DNA from: Acanthornis magna
Taxonomy: Eukaryota; Chordata; Aves; Passeriformes; Acanthizidae
Direction: 5' to 3'
Assembly (NCBI GenBank): GCA_036785705.1
Contig: JAWUZG010000070.1
Coordinates: 4,475,001 to 4,539,000, forward strand
Length of the DNA: 64,000 nucleotides
A model generated the notes under the pieces. The model was not told the DNA's origin and did no database searches. It was given only the letters and a program-made list of their open reading frames with translations. Made by a program: the position numbers and the translations under genes. Positions 1 through 14,167 of the stretch are shown in pieces. Positions within the stretch are counted from its first letter, which is position 1, and each line of letters starts with the position of its first letter.

Positions 1-981
1 TGAAACTGTAAGTGAATGAAGAAAGCATTTTATGAGTAAATCCAGTGTGGTGACCTCCTGAGTCCCTACTATGTAATGCTTAGCACAAGGGTTATAGCTC
101 AGCTTCTTTGTAGGCTTCAGCTGTCTTTAGATCCCTTTTGTCTCATCCTTTTTTGTGTGTCCCAGAGAAGTGAACTCCACTTTGAATATACTTGTTCCAA
201 TAAGAGAGAAGAGGCACTTGAGTAGATGCCAGCAGGCAGTTCTTGAGTGACTGAGAGGGCATCTCAAGGGAAGGGTAAATCCCTAAATACCTTGTTTCCC
301 TAAGCATCTGCTACTCAGCTAGCTGGACCTTTGCTGTGACCAGAGATGATTTTCTCATGTGTTGAGCAGCAGTAGATAACAGGAAAGCAGCAGGGATGAA
401 ACAATTAATCAGGCTTCCTGTCCTGAATTTTTGGCATTCCTTTTTATGGGTAATGAGAGCACTGTGAGACATAAATGATGGAGACATCATGCACGTGAAC
501 ACTCACAGGGTTGTTAGCAACTGAAATGTTGTTAAGATAATCTTGTAACGTAATGCCAGAAATGGTATAAAAGATGGGGCCTCACATCACAGCCACAGAA
601 TGCTGTTCATCCCTGCACACCTTGCTCAGCCTTCTACATAATTTGATCTTCTAAGTTGGCTTTGAAAAATTCTAGACAAATCTTCTAATTCTTTTCAGTC
701 TGCTTATTTTTAACTTTTCAGCAAATGGCAAGTACTGCTATTTATTTCCTTTGCAAAGCAGAACCAAAATTTGCAACTTTTATGTCCTTCCAAACCTGTT
801 TCCCCCATAGATACACTCTTAAAGTCTCTCACATAACATAAGAAGTCATCTTTCTTTCTTATTGGATTGTCAGCTAAAGCAATTTAGGAGAACCAGGCAT
901 ATGGTGTCCTCACAAATTTACTAGTGGCAAGATGTGCTTAATCTGTGTATTATCCATGATCTCTGAAAATTTGGAAATATT

Positions 982-999
982 AAAAAAAAAAAAAAAAAA
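982..999. repeat. A18 homopolymer
   Basis: Eighteen consecutive A bases followed by GAAAG. There is no recognisable retroposon body upstream, so this is listed as a simple repeat only. Confidence 0.9.
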
Positions 1000-3900
1000 G
1001 AAAGTTTGGACCACAGAAACATTCACCAACCTGCTCTAGTCTTTCACAGTTTGCAGGGACCATTCACCTTTTTACTGGTTGCAAGTTTATTGCTGTTTTA
1101 TCACAAGGATTATCGTAATCGTGCAGTGAGCCCTAAACTTTATGAATAATAGCAGAAAGCTTATTTGCAACTGAAAACAGGTATTTTCAGCTAAGACTGA
1201 GGCTTTTTGGACTTATTGAGCAAACAGCAAGGGAAATCTTGCATTTCAGCAGTTATAGCTCTGGATGCCTTTGGATGTAGAATATGAAGAGTGCTTCATA
1301 ACAGTGATTAATCAGATTGATACATAATATATAATATAACAATGTCTGTGTCAAAATAAAATATAATGCAGCAATGCCTGCCTCAATATCAGCTTTTAGG
1401 GTGAAGCCAAAGATTGTGTAGTGCACAGCACTGGGGCCACAGGTGCAGTAATTCCAGTGTCGCCCTGTGCAGAAATTCAGAAAATAACTTATTGCTAGAG
1501 TATACGTCAAAGTCCATGTGGCAGTGCATCTGATCAAATAAAAGGACAGTATGAATCTATGTTTCATGTTTTAGGAGTTTTATCTTATTAAATGAACTTC
1601 TCATAACCTTTCAGAACAGTATCAATCGTGTCCAGGTTTCAAGACCTGCTCTGTTTCTCCCCTTGTAAAGAAGAAGAGTAAAAAATGTAGTCTTTGGTCT
1701 TCATATTGCAATTCTCATATTAACATCGTCAATAATTTTATGGCAAGAGTTTTAAGGAGCCACTTGAGATATCATATACTGTTTGCTCTTTAGGCAAATA
1801 CTCTGCCTTTACCAGTAAAATGATACTCTGATGTTGTTTTATTGATCTTCTTCCTTGCATTTGGTTTGGTGGTGAACCTCTGTGCCTTGTGTTTGAACAT
1901 CTGGGGCAGCGTTTACGATGAAAGCTATAAATTTTGCTTTTTATTAGCTGCCCCTGGTTGCAAACAGATTCTCATCTGAAGATCTAACCTGCCTAGGTCA
2001 GAGACATAAATATTTTGACAAGGTTTGCTATCTCACATTACTCCCAGTTTTCAATCCCCCTCCTCACCCCTCAAAATATTTGAGTCATTCCAAACTTCCA
2101 TCCACTGGGCCTCACTGTAATTTGCTTACAGGTCATGGACTTCCCCTTTCCAGTTTTTTTCCTGTTGATATTTGCCATGCTATCTGGAACAGAACTTCCT
2201 ACATAAGGTGCTGCATTACCACAGCTCCTAAATTCGACTCCAAAGAATGTGTTTTGGTTCCTTAATGGGTGGTGCAGATTTGGCATCCCAAATACTTCGC
2301 ATTCAATCAGGCCCAGCTCACTTCCAGCCTCGAGGAATATGGCAGAACACTTTATCCAAGCAATTCTCCTATTGAGTTAGGAAATACTACAGACTTCTTA
2401 TGGAAACGCAGATCAATGTTTATCGTATTTCAGACCAACATGGGCAAGAGCTGTAAATTCTTAAACCAATAACGAAAGAAATCACTTGTGTAATGCCTTG
2501 CATTGAGGACTGCTTCACTGGCAGCCCACAGTGCTTGCTTGCTTTCAAGATTGAGTAACTTTTCTTCAGCCAACAATTCCCTTGTTTCTCATAGCCATTC
2601 TTATATGCCATTAATCAACTCTAATAGGAGCAAACCCAAATCCCTTTACTCCCTAAGAGCTGTTGGGCCAATATGTCATCCCATCTGGCCTTTTTCTTAG
2701 CACAGAATTCCCAAGGCAGTGCCATGCCAAAACTGATTGAAGGAAGAAAGCATAATTCTTTCAAAGTACTCATAAGTACCCTCCCTCTTTCGTTGTCTTA
2801 CTTTATATGTTGTGATAACATTGCTTTCAAATTTTAAATGTCTATAGCACATTTTTAAAATGTGCTTTTTATCTAGTCTTTAGTAGAGAATGTCCTGAAA
2901 ATTTATTGGAGGCCTGTAATTTACTTCATACCTGGCTGAGATTGCCAGATGGTTCAAAGTGAAACTTCAAACTATGAATAGAGAATTCTAATGTTTCCAT
3001 TGGTGTTCCTAGTGAAGCCATGTAACACGATGTGTACAATCAAAAAGATCGCTTATGTCAAAAGTACTACATTAGTAGCCCCATGTGCATTAATTCAGAG
3101 AAGAAGAATGTCTGAAATGCATTGTATCACTGCAATCCAGCCTGAGAATCATTTCATTAATGAAAAAGAAATCACAGTTTTCTCAACTGTAATCCACTGA
3201 GGGTAATACGGGAAGTGTCAGGTGCATGCCCCAGCAAGAAGGCCATTTTGTTGTCATGGCCAGGTGGAACTCAGAGACTGAAAAGTGAAATGAAAACCTG
3301 GAGTCCAAGTTGTGATCTGTTGTGGCTGTGTATGGAGCCACTGACATGACTCCAGAGCTTACTGGTTTGCATTCACTGAGGAGCTGAGCTGGAATGGTTG
3401 TGGTCATCATTGGGTTGGAGTGAATGATTTTGCACCTCTGAACCTGTACTATTACCTAGGGCCTACCGAGAAAACGCAGGTTCAGAGTTTGAAATTTCAG
3501 TTGAAACTAAAACATCTAATATTTCTCTACCTGTGTTATTGTGTTCAGTATTAAGAATTTTGTAGCACGTGTCCTCAAGTGTGGCAGTCTAAGCGCTTGA
3601 TATTTTCTTCTTCTCAAAACCCTGTATCTGTTCAATGCTTTCTCCGGAGAAGAATCTCCAGAGGGGTGGTAACAGGTGGTGCTTTAACTGTGATACTTTG
3701 TAAGTGCATAATCTTGAGGATTTTCATGGGTTTGGTTTTAGTAGATTTGAGGATATTTCAGCTCACTTTATGTGGTTTTGAAAGACACTGTGAGTTCAGA
3801 TTTCTTTTTTATCTGAGGCAGAATTTCTGATCACCACATTTTTTCCAAATGCTGCTTTTAATTTTAATTTTTTTATTGGCTTCTTTTTTGCGTGAATTAA

Positions 3901-6900
3901 GTGACGTATCTTTGGTGTCTAACCTACAGCTTTGTACCCTTATAAATCCATCCCTATGGAATATAATCATTCTTGTAGCCCCTTCGAGCTGGTTTAGGTA
4001 GGACAAACTAGAAGAGGACACCTTGCTTTTCCTCTGGTCTGACAACATCTTCATTCTGGGGATTTGCACTATGGAGCACAGACAAAGATTTCATCCTCCA
4101 TCTGTGCACAGTGATTCTTACCAATACAGCGCTGCTTCCTTGGCTTATTGGCTGAGCCTTATGTGCATTTTATGGGATATGGTCTATAAACCCCAAACAC
4201 ACCACCAATCAATATGAATTTTCTTTTCTTTTCCCCCTTTTCCCATTGATTTCAAGAGCCTAGGCAGTACATGTGGAACTTGTTCTCCCATAAGACTAAC
4301 AACCAGATTTTGAGTCAGGCTAACTTGAGTTTCAATTTTATTTTAGTCCATATAAAGTGAGAATTATATTCAGTGATCCAATGAAGTTCCTATGATATAA
4401 AAACAAGGGAATCAGCAATCAGTGTTCATTCAGCCCATCATGGTGGGTGAATAGGCCCTATTTTAAAATAATTTGTTTATTCTTTCCTGTAAAGCATTGT
4501 AATAACAAACTTCTATGAAGTCACATTTGTGCATGATGATTTATGTCCAGTGATTTCCACAGGTAGATGTGTAGCTGTTTATTTTCTGCTCTTTGGAGAT
4601 TTGAAGTGTATTAACTTTATGAACTTCATGGGAAAATTATTGCTTTTTAGAGGGATTATTCAATTACCCACTTAAGGCAAAATGCAATAAATCTTACGTT
4701 ACACTAAAGCCAAGCATTAATCAGCAGGCCCTGCAAGCATGACAGATCTGTTCTTCTGAATGTCCAGCAGGCTTAAGACAGTATTCATTGTCTTCATTTC
4801 ATTCCTCAGAGGTACAGGTGATCAATTCTTACTATTCTGCAGTGGGTTTTACTTACAAACCTCTGTCTTCATCTTTGGAATTTGCTGTAACCCCTAGTTG
4901 TCCTTATGCATTTTGATTGAAGTTTAAATTCTGTTTCCCTGTTAAGTGAGGTCAGTACATACATACAGAGAAAGGCAAAATATTTTCCCCGTAACTCCTA
5001 TACTTATACAACGTTTAGGAGTAATTTTCAGTATTTAAAAAAAAAATTTATTTAGTACAAATGTTCTCTGTTTGAATATCTGATTGTCACTAGTGGCAGA
5101 AATTTATGAAACTCAACTACAGTGCTTTTCAGTAACCTTAAAATCCAGATAAAAAGTTGCCATTTGTTTTCACATGGAAATATTTTAAGCATAAATAGTA
5201 ATCACAAAATACATTTCCATATAATTTATGGTTTCCTTGTTAATGCATGGAGAATATTTTCTGTCTTAAAATGGGAAAATTAAGTGTTTAGGAAAGCAAG
5301 AATAAGAAAAATGTTTTCTAAACGAAGCCTTTGTGTAAGGCTTTATTTTTTGCATTCACATTTTAATGTATTTTGCTCAACTAAGAACATTCTTGGCAGT
5401 TACACTGAAACAGCTCGTTCCTCCTCAGTGTCTGTGTGGTGAAGAATTGCTTGGAAATCAGTGCAAGCAGCTTTTTGTTTATTTGGACTGGTTATCTTAC
5501 AGACTGGAAAGATCCTATTGCATTATATCATTGCACTCTGATGAATGTCAACAGTAATGAGAAGCTAAGAAAATATTTTTCGAGGATGTAAGTTAGAGCT
5601 GTCTTGCTGATGAAAAAATAGAAATATTCACACTGCAAGAAGAAATTGGGGTGTATTTCCTTGATTAATGTGTCCTTTCTTTCTCTGATAGTCCAGGCAC
5701 TTTTAATCCCTGTTCAGTAGGTGGTGCCAGAGTCAAAGTAACCTCTCCTGACTCTGAAAGGCACTTTCTGTGTTTGCCATTGGTGTTAAAATACAATTTC
5801 AGAATACTGTGTAAATGCTGATAGTGTGTGTAGATATGCAGGAAAGGTTTTGTATTAGAAAGATCTGTTGGTGAATTTCAAGGTACTTGGTTTCATCTTG
5901 AGATGGTTGATAGAAGCTAAGCTCAGAAGGCCAAGAGCTGGGATGTCACAATCTAGGAATAAGCTGGTCCTGAATCTGCTTTATGTGATATCTGCAGATT
6001 TGACACAGGACAGCAGTTGCTGCAGGAAACAGAAGGAAATACAAATTTTAAAAAATAAAACTGATTGTGAAACAAACCCTCACACATTCCAGCTCACTCT
6101 GTTAGTGTGTGTAGATCCCAACAGGAATGCGGGTCTGGATGCAGTACTACAAATGCAACAGTTCTCAGTGAGCTAAGAGCAAGTTTCTAATTGTTTCTGT
6201 TTGACAGATACATTAAGGCAAAAGGTTTTTTTTAAATTTTAAACTATAAAACTATTTGAGGGTAAGATCAAATAACTGCCTAGGATTTTTCCTACATGAG
6301 AAGGTCATTACTAATTTTGTGGAGGACTGTAAATGTTTTTAGCACTCATTTGCTTGCAGGTGTTTCTCAGAGGGAGAGAATCAGGGTGCTGGCTTGGTCA
6401 ACTGTGTGCTGTGGTTGTGATTACTGATTGTTTATTTGTATAACCTCGGTTCATGTGTAAGGCTGCAAGTTTCCAATATTTGGGCTGGGTTAATGTGCTG
6501 CAGGACAAGCAGATAAACACCTTCAAGCTTGCAGCATCTTCAGTCCTGCTCACGCGTCCTGGCGGCATAGCTGTGCTGCCAAGCATCTTTCAGTGTCATA
6601 GCCACATGGCCAGTGGTGTTTGCTCGACAGGATCTCATCTGTCATCTCTGCGGTGAAGATCATTTCAGAGACTCCAAAATGTTGCTGCATACTGCCTTCA
6701 GGATAGGACGAAGGGATTTATGGATTGCTGGCTACAGTCCAGTTTTTATCTAGGACAGATGACATTCTTTAGTTGTCCACTCTGAAATGCAATTGAGTGA
6801 CTGGCCTGGTTTATTATACACTGTGATTGCCATTGCAGCCTGGGAGCTGACTAACAAAACGTGTGATTCAGGTGGCTTTCTGTCAGTCAGCTGGGTCCAC

Positions 6901-8261
6901 CATCTTCAGCATAACTTGGGCTGTCTAGAAGATCTTATCGCCTGCCAACCTGAATGGGATACAGATCCAGACACAATCGTATGTGCTGTGTATCTGACTG
7001 CCACTAAATGGATTATTCAAATAGCCAGTCAGGAGCTTCCTCCTGACCTCACAGCTGTTTGATCCAGGGAATTGAAGCTGTGAGCATTACTCCTTATAGT
7101 CCCTGCTTGTCCAAATAAGGACTTAGAGTGCTGCATACAACTACAAAGTTTCTTGCTCTCCTTCTAGCCAGACTCTGTGACAATTCGTGCATCCCTCCAG
7201 GCTTTATGTAGCTGCCTAGAAAAAAAACTAATGATTGGCCATTAATTAAAAAATAGTGGCCATAATCGACCATAATTAAAAAATAAAGTGTTTGGCCACA
7301 GTTACATAATATGACTTAGCTGGTGACAGGTAGAACCATCCTGGTGCAAAAAAATTGTGGTTTTGACTGATTAGAGCAGCACACTTTTAAACATTCCTGT
7401 AGCTGAGTTGAGTTTGAAAATGAGGGTATCCTTTAATAATAATAATTACTGTTTTGTACAGCTTCCTGCCTTTAAATAACTCTGTACTTTGCAATCAGAA
7501 ATAGTAACAAGAGGAGGAAAGTGATTAATCCAAGACTGTTTATGAACCAAACAGCAGATCCTGGACTAGAGCGCCCTCTCCCAAATCCTGAGTTATCCAC
7601 AAAGCAGTTAAGAGTCACTGCATTAGCCATAGCCAGGTGGATTTAAAGGAATTTATGAATAGAATAACCATGTGCTAATGGATATGAACCCATCAGACCA
7701 TTTCCATGTTTGGAGGGATTTGGGTACAGCACTCCGTGTAATTTCTTCATATCTCTACATTCAGGCTGCTCTTCCATTCTCTGCAGACCATCCAGAGAGA
7801 TGGAAGTAAAATGCCTCCTGCATACATGTAAAGAATTGCACAAAGTAATACAAAGATAATTTTAAAAATCAGACAAGTATTTATTTACTGGCAGGATCCA
7901 GAGTTAGTAACAGTCCAGTTCATCCAGAAAGGAAATGCCTCCACACTGCAGTAATAGTGAAGTAGTATGGCTACTCAAACCAGTGAATTCAGTGATAGAT
8001 TAGCACAATCACTTCCTGAGAGTCCAGAAAGCCTCCAACTGCAGAGGACCACCCAGTGCACTGGCTGCAGTCTCTCTAATCACAGGGAATATTTCTGACA
8101 TCCTCAAACAAAATTTAAACTGTAGTGAAAGATCAACAGCTAAATCTGTGATATCTTAGAGGTCTAGCAGGGAACAGAGCAACCCAGATGACTGTGTGCA
8201 TTTCATCTTGTGCTGTGGCTTGTGACTGAGTATTTTCTTCAAGGTTCTCTGAATAAGATGG

Positions 8262-8310
8262 GTTGGGCTAGATAAAAGTGACTGAAGAGTTATAACCACC
8301 TAAAACCCCT
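8262..8310 (+). repeat. possible degenerate CR1 LINE 3' tail
   Basis: The string GGTTGGGCTAGATA, followed about 20 bases later by AACCACCTAAAAC, resembles the last 45 or so bases of avian CR1 on the plus strand (GGTTGGACTAGATGA... then CCAACCTAAA). The terminal ATTCTATG-type octamers are absent and several positions differ, so this is an old fragment at best. A RepeatMasker run with an avian library would settle it. Confidence 0.35.
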
Positions 8311-10455
8311 TTGGTCTCCAAGGCTTGGAACCTTGTGGCTGCAGTACTCGAATGGAAAATATTTGTGGACTGGTTAAATCTGTGGCTATTGTAAGTGAAG
8401 ATAAAAGAAATATTTAATAATATGTTCCCGCAGCATGAAAGCATGTGGAGTCCTCTGTGTAGCCAGTGGAGGTAACTCAGTGCAATGGGGTGGGAAAGAG
8501 GGTGTCACTGCTTATAATTCAATTGTCACAGAGTGCCTGGGGTCATTCCAGCAGACACTGTGTGCTTCGAGATCTGAAAGGGCTTTTGGTGATGTGAAAC
8601 ATGCAGTTGCTAAATGCTGGGTTTGATTTGTTTGTTGGAAGCTCAGAATAAAGAGGATAACTTTAAAAGGGGTGTTAATTCCTTGGCCAGGGACAGTTGC
8701 CATCTCAACCAGAGGCACATGTGTGTAGGATTAACTCCTCTCCTAGGCCCTTGAAGCTGATCTGTAATATGAAAGAAATATTTTGAAACAAGGAGGGTTT
8801 GTGCTGACCCTCCCATATGGGGGGTAAGACTGGACAGTGACCATGTGGGTGGCAGAGTGGAAGTTTCCATGAAGAATGGGTGGGGGCTTCTCTTAAGAAT
8901 TTCCATTTTAGTGGTTCCAGTTGTGGAAGGTTGGTTCACTGGCAAGGACAGTGCCCCATCCCTGATCCCTGTCATGTTCTATCTTGTTTGTTTATGGGCC
9001 CTTGTTTCGGGTACCTAAAAATAACAGCTCTTCTTAATTCAGTGTGACTTCAAGTGTGCAAGATGCCAATGTTGTGATCAGTGTCATGGCCACGTCTCTT
9101 CCCTAGAACACAGAACTGGGATCTATGGCAGCGTCAGAGATGATTGTGTATCACCATCAGGACATCTACACAGCCCACTGGGATGCTGATCCATGTAGCA
9201 AGTGATGGCAACGGGTTAGTAGTGCTGGCAAACAGTGGAAAAGAAGGTGTGGTTTCATGAGTGCATATCCCTGCTTGGAAACTAAACGTTCCTGAGCCAT
9301 TGTTACAAAATCCTCCTGGTGCAGCACTGCTTTGAAAGATGCAATCTGTAGATGCTCAATGTGGGCTCAATTTTCCCTACATCACGATAAATTTAGAGAT
9401 GAAGTATTTCCATTTGGTACTATCCATGGTGAAAATTTTTTTAAAAACCAACAAAAAACCATTAAGGTATAAATAACCTCATATAAGATTTTAATTTTTT
9501 TTTTTAAAGATTGTTTTCCTTCATGTAGTCCAGGCTTTCATCTCCTTAAGTGTACATATGGACATGGTCAAACTTCCTCTGAATAACTTGGAGGCTATTT
9601 GAATATTGCAAGTGTGAAATTGTGACCACACGTGTTTTGTTAACACTTTGCATAGGAGGATTGTGTGCATGTGAGAGGAAGATCGGATGCATATATGAGG
9701 TGAAAATGGAAGCAGTTGGAAGAGGTTGGAAAGAAATAAGGGAGACAAAAATAACAAAATAATATTTTATGTGTATGTAGTGAAGTACATAATATAGGTT
9801 TAGTTATCTAGACCGTCTTCTAGTCCTTCATTTTCCAATACAACAGAAAATAGCTCAAAATCTACTTGAAAAATAACTGAATTGCTCTTTTAGTAGAAAT
9901 ACTGCAATGAATGCTTTTAATTTACAGGCAGCAAAGTGATGGCAAGAGGCTGAAAAACATAAAAACCAGATCTTAAAACTATCAAAACTGTGCAAAGGTG
10001 TCATGGTTTTTCTGTTTTTGTTGCAGTAGAAATGTAAGCCAACTTTCAATGTAAACGAAGAAAAAGTTAACTGGCTTCCCCTAAATTTTCAAGTAGGGAT
10101 TACTATTTGTATCTCCTTTTGTCCATCTATTTAAACATACACACACTTCATGCAGCAGTGGTAGATGTAGGAAGAAATATTTTAAATATCAGATGACCTC
10201 TTCCTTATGTTGTGGGACACTTTAAAACTTTTAAATTTTGAAGGTCATGTCTGTCTGGTGGTTTTTTAAAATTATTCAGCTCAATGCCTTTGAGGCTCCT
10301 TCATACTTGTACAAACCCACATTTTCCACAATTTTTGCACCTTGGCTTTTGAATGGATTTTGCTGGTTCTGGTACTATACTCACTTTGACATGCAAGTCC
10401 AAGGTATCCTTCTGTAGACCCTACTGCACTCAAAAAAAGAGCTTTTTTCTGTTCC

Positions 10456-10473
10456 TTTTTTTTTTTTTTTTTT
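10456..10473. repeat. T18 homopolymer
   Basis: Eighteen consecutive T bases. Simple repeat with no obvious parent element. Confidence 0.9.
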
Positions 10474-10689
10474 CATTTTAGGCCTTCCCAATAAGGAATT
10501 TCAGGGAAAAGAGAGAACATGCAGAGAAAGGGCTTCCAGGCAAAAGATATGAGTAAAAATGTCTTTCATTTTTTCTTTCTCTCTGAAATCCAGCATGAAG
10601 TAAGGGCAGTGACTGTGATAATAGAGACAAATGATAAATGAAAGAAGGGACACTTCAACGTAATCTAGATAACAGGAAAATTTTAAATG

Positions 10690-11060
10690 GACAATTTAAC
10701 ATGAGAGTCTGCATGGAATTATTTTTCATTAAACAATCAAAGCTTGTGATAATGCAAATGAAATCCATTTTTAGCTGCAGGAAATTTTGAGAATTTCAGA
10801 GGAATAGAAAATATGAGAATAATAATATCATGATGGTAATTCACAGTAATTATAGAAAAGCATAATTGCACAACATAAGCACTAATCAAAGCTCAGAAGA
10901 GTACTTTGGCATTCATTAGGATTTCAGAGCTATTAGCATTTACCTTTGTCATTGGGCACCGCACAACAAGCATTATTAATTTCTTGTCAATCTAGAGCAT
11001 AATTTCCCTGATCAAATATCAGTTCATAATAACAAACCACAAAGATTGACTTATCTGACA
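10690..11060. promoter_or_regulatory. candidate enhancer with SOX/TCF/POU motifs
   Basis: Within 30 bases the plus strand carries a SOX-type AACAAT (10,732-10,737), an overlapping TCF/LEF-type ATCAAAG (10,736-10,742) and a perfect POU octamer ATGCAAAT (10,752-10,759). The following 300 bases are rich in ATTA/TAAT cores. Clustering of SOX and POU sites is known from neural and pluripotency enhancers. I infer regulatory function only from motif density and the gene-poor setting. AT-rich DNA yields such cores by chance, so confidence is limited. Confidence 0.3.
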
Positions 11061-12064
11061 TGGATTTTTGGCAAGTATTTTAAAAAGAGAGCTTTACTGG
11101 GGACTGCTTTGGAGGTAGAAATGTTGCCCTTGAACTTAGGTGATCTCTGAAGGTTTGTGAGCTATCCTCGATATGTATGAATTCAATCAATGTATTTGCA
11201 TCTGCTGGCCTAAAAAAGCTTCAGAGCATTGCTCATGCTTTCCTTCTTGATATCTTACAGGAAATTTTCTCAGCTTCATCCATCCATGTGTGTGTTAATA
11301 ACCAAATTATTATTGAACTATGCACGTATCTTGTGCTGCTGTGATGCATGTGTAACTCATCAGTTGTGCTCTCTGGAACTTCTAACCTGATGTACAGCTA
11401 GTCCTGCATTATTCTCTGTGGAGAATTTATGTCATTTGCTTGTTGAGTTTTTATTTTTACCCTTGCTGACCAGCTATGCTTTTCTTCTGCACCTGCCCCA
11501 AATGCCTAATGTGAGGAAAAGAACATTTTGCAGTTTGTACCAAACAGGGATGAAGGTGAAGGGAACATTTAAGCAAATCAAAGTTGAATTTAAGGAAGAA
11601 GAAGAATATGGAATATTCTCTTAGGTTCAGTAAAAGAAAAGCTGTGTTTGTGCAAAAAAAAAAAAAAAAGAAGAAACAAATGAAAACAGGTCCCTAACCA
11701 TTAAATAGGACCATCTGGGCCTTCTTCATTCTGTTTATAGCCCTTTTTATGCATTATTAAAAAAAAATAAAAATCTGTTCTTTTACTGACATTTCCAGAC
11801 TTTAAGTTCTATACCATATGTATAGCTCTTGAAGGGAAGGGTTGTCTATAGAAGACAGTGGCTGGTAAATAAAAGAATACTTCAATTTAATATTCCATTA
11901 AGTAACATACAACTTATCCATGTGCAGGTGGGTCATGTCCCAATTTTGGAAATAGTAAGTTTTGACTTAGCTTTTCCTTTCCTCAGCACTGTCGCAGTGC
12001 TTTTCTCTGGCTTGTGGCAGGATTGTTTCTCTGTTGGCAACTTATTTTTTAACACACCATTCTG
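11061..12064. other. non-coding stretch with A16 run
   Basis: AT-rich sequence with an A16 run at 11,654-11,669. Short reading frames only, none with a recognisable family. Nothing else seen. Confidence 0.55.
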
Positions 12065-12270
12065 ACACCTTGACAGTTCATGCGCTAAATCAGACTTTAC
12101 AATTACTGGCAGGCAGTTATTAGATGTATTGCACTTAATTAACTTTGCACCTAATTACAAGCAGCGCTGGCCGATTACAAAGGGCATAAATATATTAGTG
12201 CCCTAGCTGTCACATCATGAAAATGGCTGTTTGAACAAGTCAAGCAAAAGCAATTACCACATTGTGTGCA
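12065..12270. promoter_or_regulatory. candidate homeodomain-type enhancer
   Basis: A 13-base motif occurs twice in direct orientation 16 bases apart: TTGCACTTAATTA at 12,129-12,141 and TTGCACCTAATTA at 12,145-12,157. The TAATTA cores are the classic paired-type or Antennapedia-class homeodomain site. A TALE (MEIS/TGIF)-type CTGTCA lies at 12,207-12,212. No reading frame of interest covers the block. The spaced pair is visible in the sequence; enhancer function is inferred and would need cross-species conservation. Confidence 0.4.
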
Positions 12271-14160
12271 TGGTGAAGTGAAGCAGAGTGCAGGAAGAGG
12301 GATGAACTGGGGTACTGTTTGGAGGAATTTCATTTTGCACAGCACATTTCAGGTGACCCAGATGAGCAAAAAGTATGAGAAAATATTGCCTTTCTCTTGT
12401 GTAAACACTTCATATGTGTGAAGGAAGAACAAAAGTTGCATAGTGAGAGCTGGCTTAAGTTTTGTTGGATACATACCTTGTGTATCTTTAAAGAAAGTAT
12501 GAGAATTCCAGTGTTAAGGAAGAAAAGCTGTCTAACATGAGATAAATACTAAAAATTGTAAGCAAAACTTGTGATTCAGAATGACACAGTGCAACTATTA
12601 CTTACACAGTAGTTGCCAAAATGAGAAGGAAAGCAGAATTTGGTCTCATCTGTAGAGGGATCTGTTGTAAAGGGCAAATGTTAGCACTCAGCTGGCATTC
12701 CGTGGAAATCTGTCTTGTGTTAGCACAGGAAAAAAACATCTCTGCTGGAAAAGTAAGCAAGGCATTCGGAGTAATATTTAAAATTTTGTCAGTGGCTTTG
12801 TAAACAAGAGTCTATATGAGAGATGTTTCCTCCTGTATCAAGTTTCCGTTCCAAGCACCACATGCTCTCTTTTGCAGAGGAAAATAGACCATGTTATACA
12901 GGTGGCTTAACTTACTGTTGTTGTGTGTACAGCCGTGGAGGAATGTTGCCTTCATTTCACAAGAATAGTGGCAAAGGAGAAGAGCTGAGAACTGTTAAAT
13001 ATGACAATTATTTTCATTCCTTTTTCTGTTTTGCAGCAGAATAGTCTCTGAATTAGTGTTTTGCAACAAAACGAAACAAAATGTTTGTTTTCCCTTTCAA
13101 CAAAACTTAATTAGTCATCAGTGTGTAGACTAACCAACATAAGCCCAGTCATAGGAATTAGATTGTCAACAGACTGTACTGTCTGCTTCGTACAAGGTAT
13201 TTAATGCTTTGTACTGAGGTCACACAAGCCAGTTTTATATACAGTGGCCAAAAAAGGTCACTAGAACTTGACTTTGCTTGAGGCAAGTGGAAGGAAACAG
13301 AGGGAGTCACAACATGGGGCTAAGTGAGTGGCTGTAGGGCTTGTATGCTGTTGTTATTTACAAGCTCTGAATAGAGTGCTGTGAGGATGTATGTAAACCT
13401 TTCCCAGCCCTGAACAGCCATTCATTGTTGTTCACTTCTAAATAGGCTGGCTGTGTTGTTTCTGATAACTCGTGGAAAAGCAGTAGTAGGTGGCCTTTAA
13501 CAGAAGTTTTGGATGTCTTTGCAATTGCGCTTGCATGAAAAGTGAGTGGACTCCTTTGTGTGCCACAGCATAAAGTAGAAAGTGGGGAGATTATTTGTTT
13601 TTCAAATACAGCATTACATCACCGCTGAAAACATTGCTCAGTTGATTAAGATCTTGGGTGGCCAGCAATTTTTACCCTGTATAAAATTAGAGACATTGCT
13701 GTAGGGAAATAAACCTGCGCAGGAAAGTGTCCTGATGGAAAGGTCTGGGGGAGACAAGAACTGTCATTCAAATAGCTTGTGCCAGAGCCACTCCTTACTA
13801 AAAGTGAGGAACTTGGCCCAGGAGAGAAGTTAAATCAGTCAGAGGCTCACGTAGAGCTCTGTGATTTTAGTTTCCAAGGACAAAATATATGTTTTTTCAC
13901 TGTAGGGTACAAGGGATTAATTTGAAATAACGGGGACTTGACTCTTCCAACAAACAAAGTGATTTATTGTACAGCACAAAGTTAGAATGTTGCTTTCTTA
14001 ATTGAATGTATTAGAACCACCAAATACTCCACGAATAATGTTTAAAAAATAAAAGTAAATCTAAAACTCCGGTCATTTGAGGAAAATTAAATAACACATA
14101 GTGAGAACTCACTCCAGCAGAATCAGTTTATCATATGTGCTTGATTTTTTTTTCTGATGT
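12271..14160. other. AT-rich non-coding stretch, no gene seen
   Basis: No coding character, repeats or structured elements were recognised. Short frames such as 12,823-13,044 have no family resemblance. Confidence 0.55.
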
Positions 14161-14167
14161 GGATGGT

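Larger units (their letters stand above)
1..10680. other. AT-rich non-coding stretch, no gene seen
   Basis: Reading frames here are short, with no recognisable domain, no run of plausible exons and no strong coding character. I see scattered homopolymers, including an A18 run at 982-999 and a T18 run at 10,456-10,473, and one possible degenerate CR1 tail near 8,260. Otherwise the sequence looks like unique intergenic or intronic vertebrate DNA. An AT-rich patch at 7,220-7,275 repeats a GGCCAT/ACCATAATTAAAAAATA-like motif imperfectly. No function can be assigned. Confidence 0.6.
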
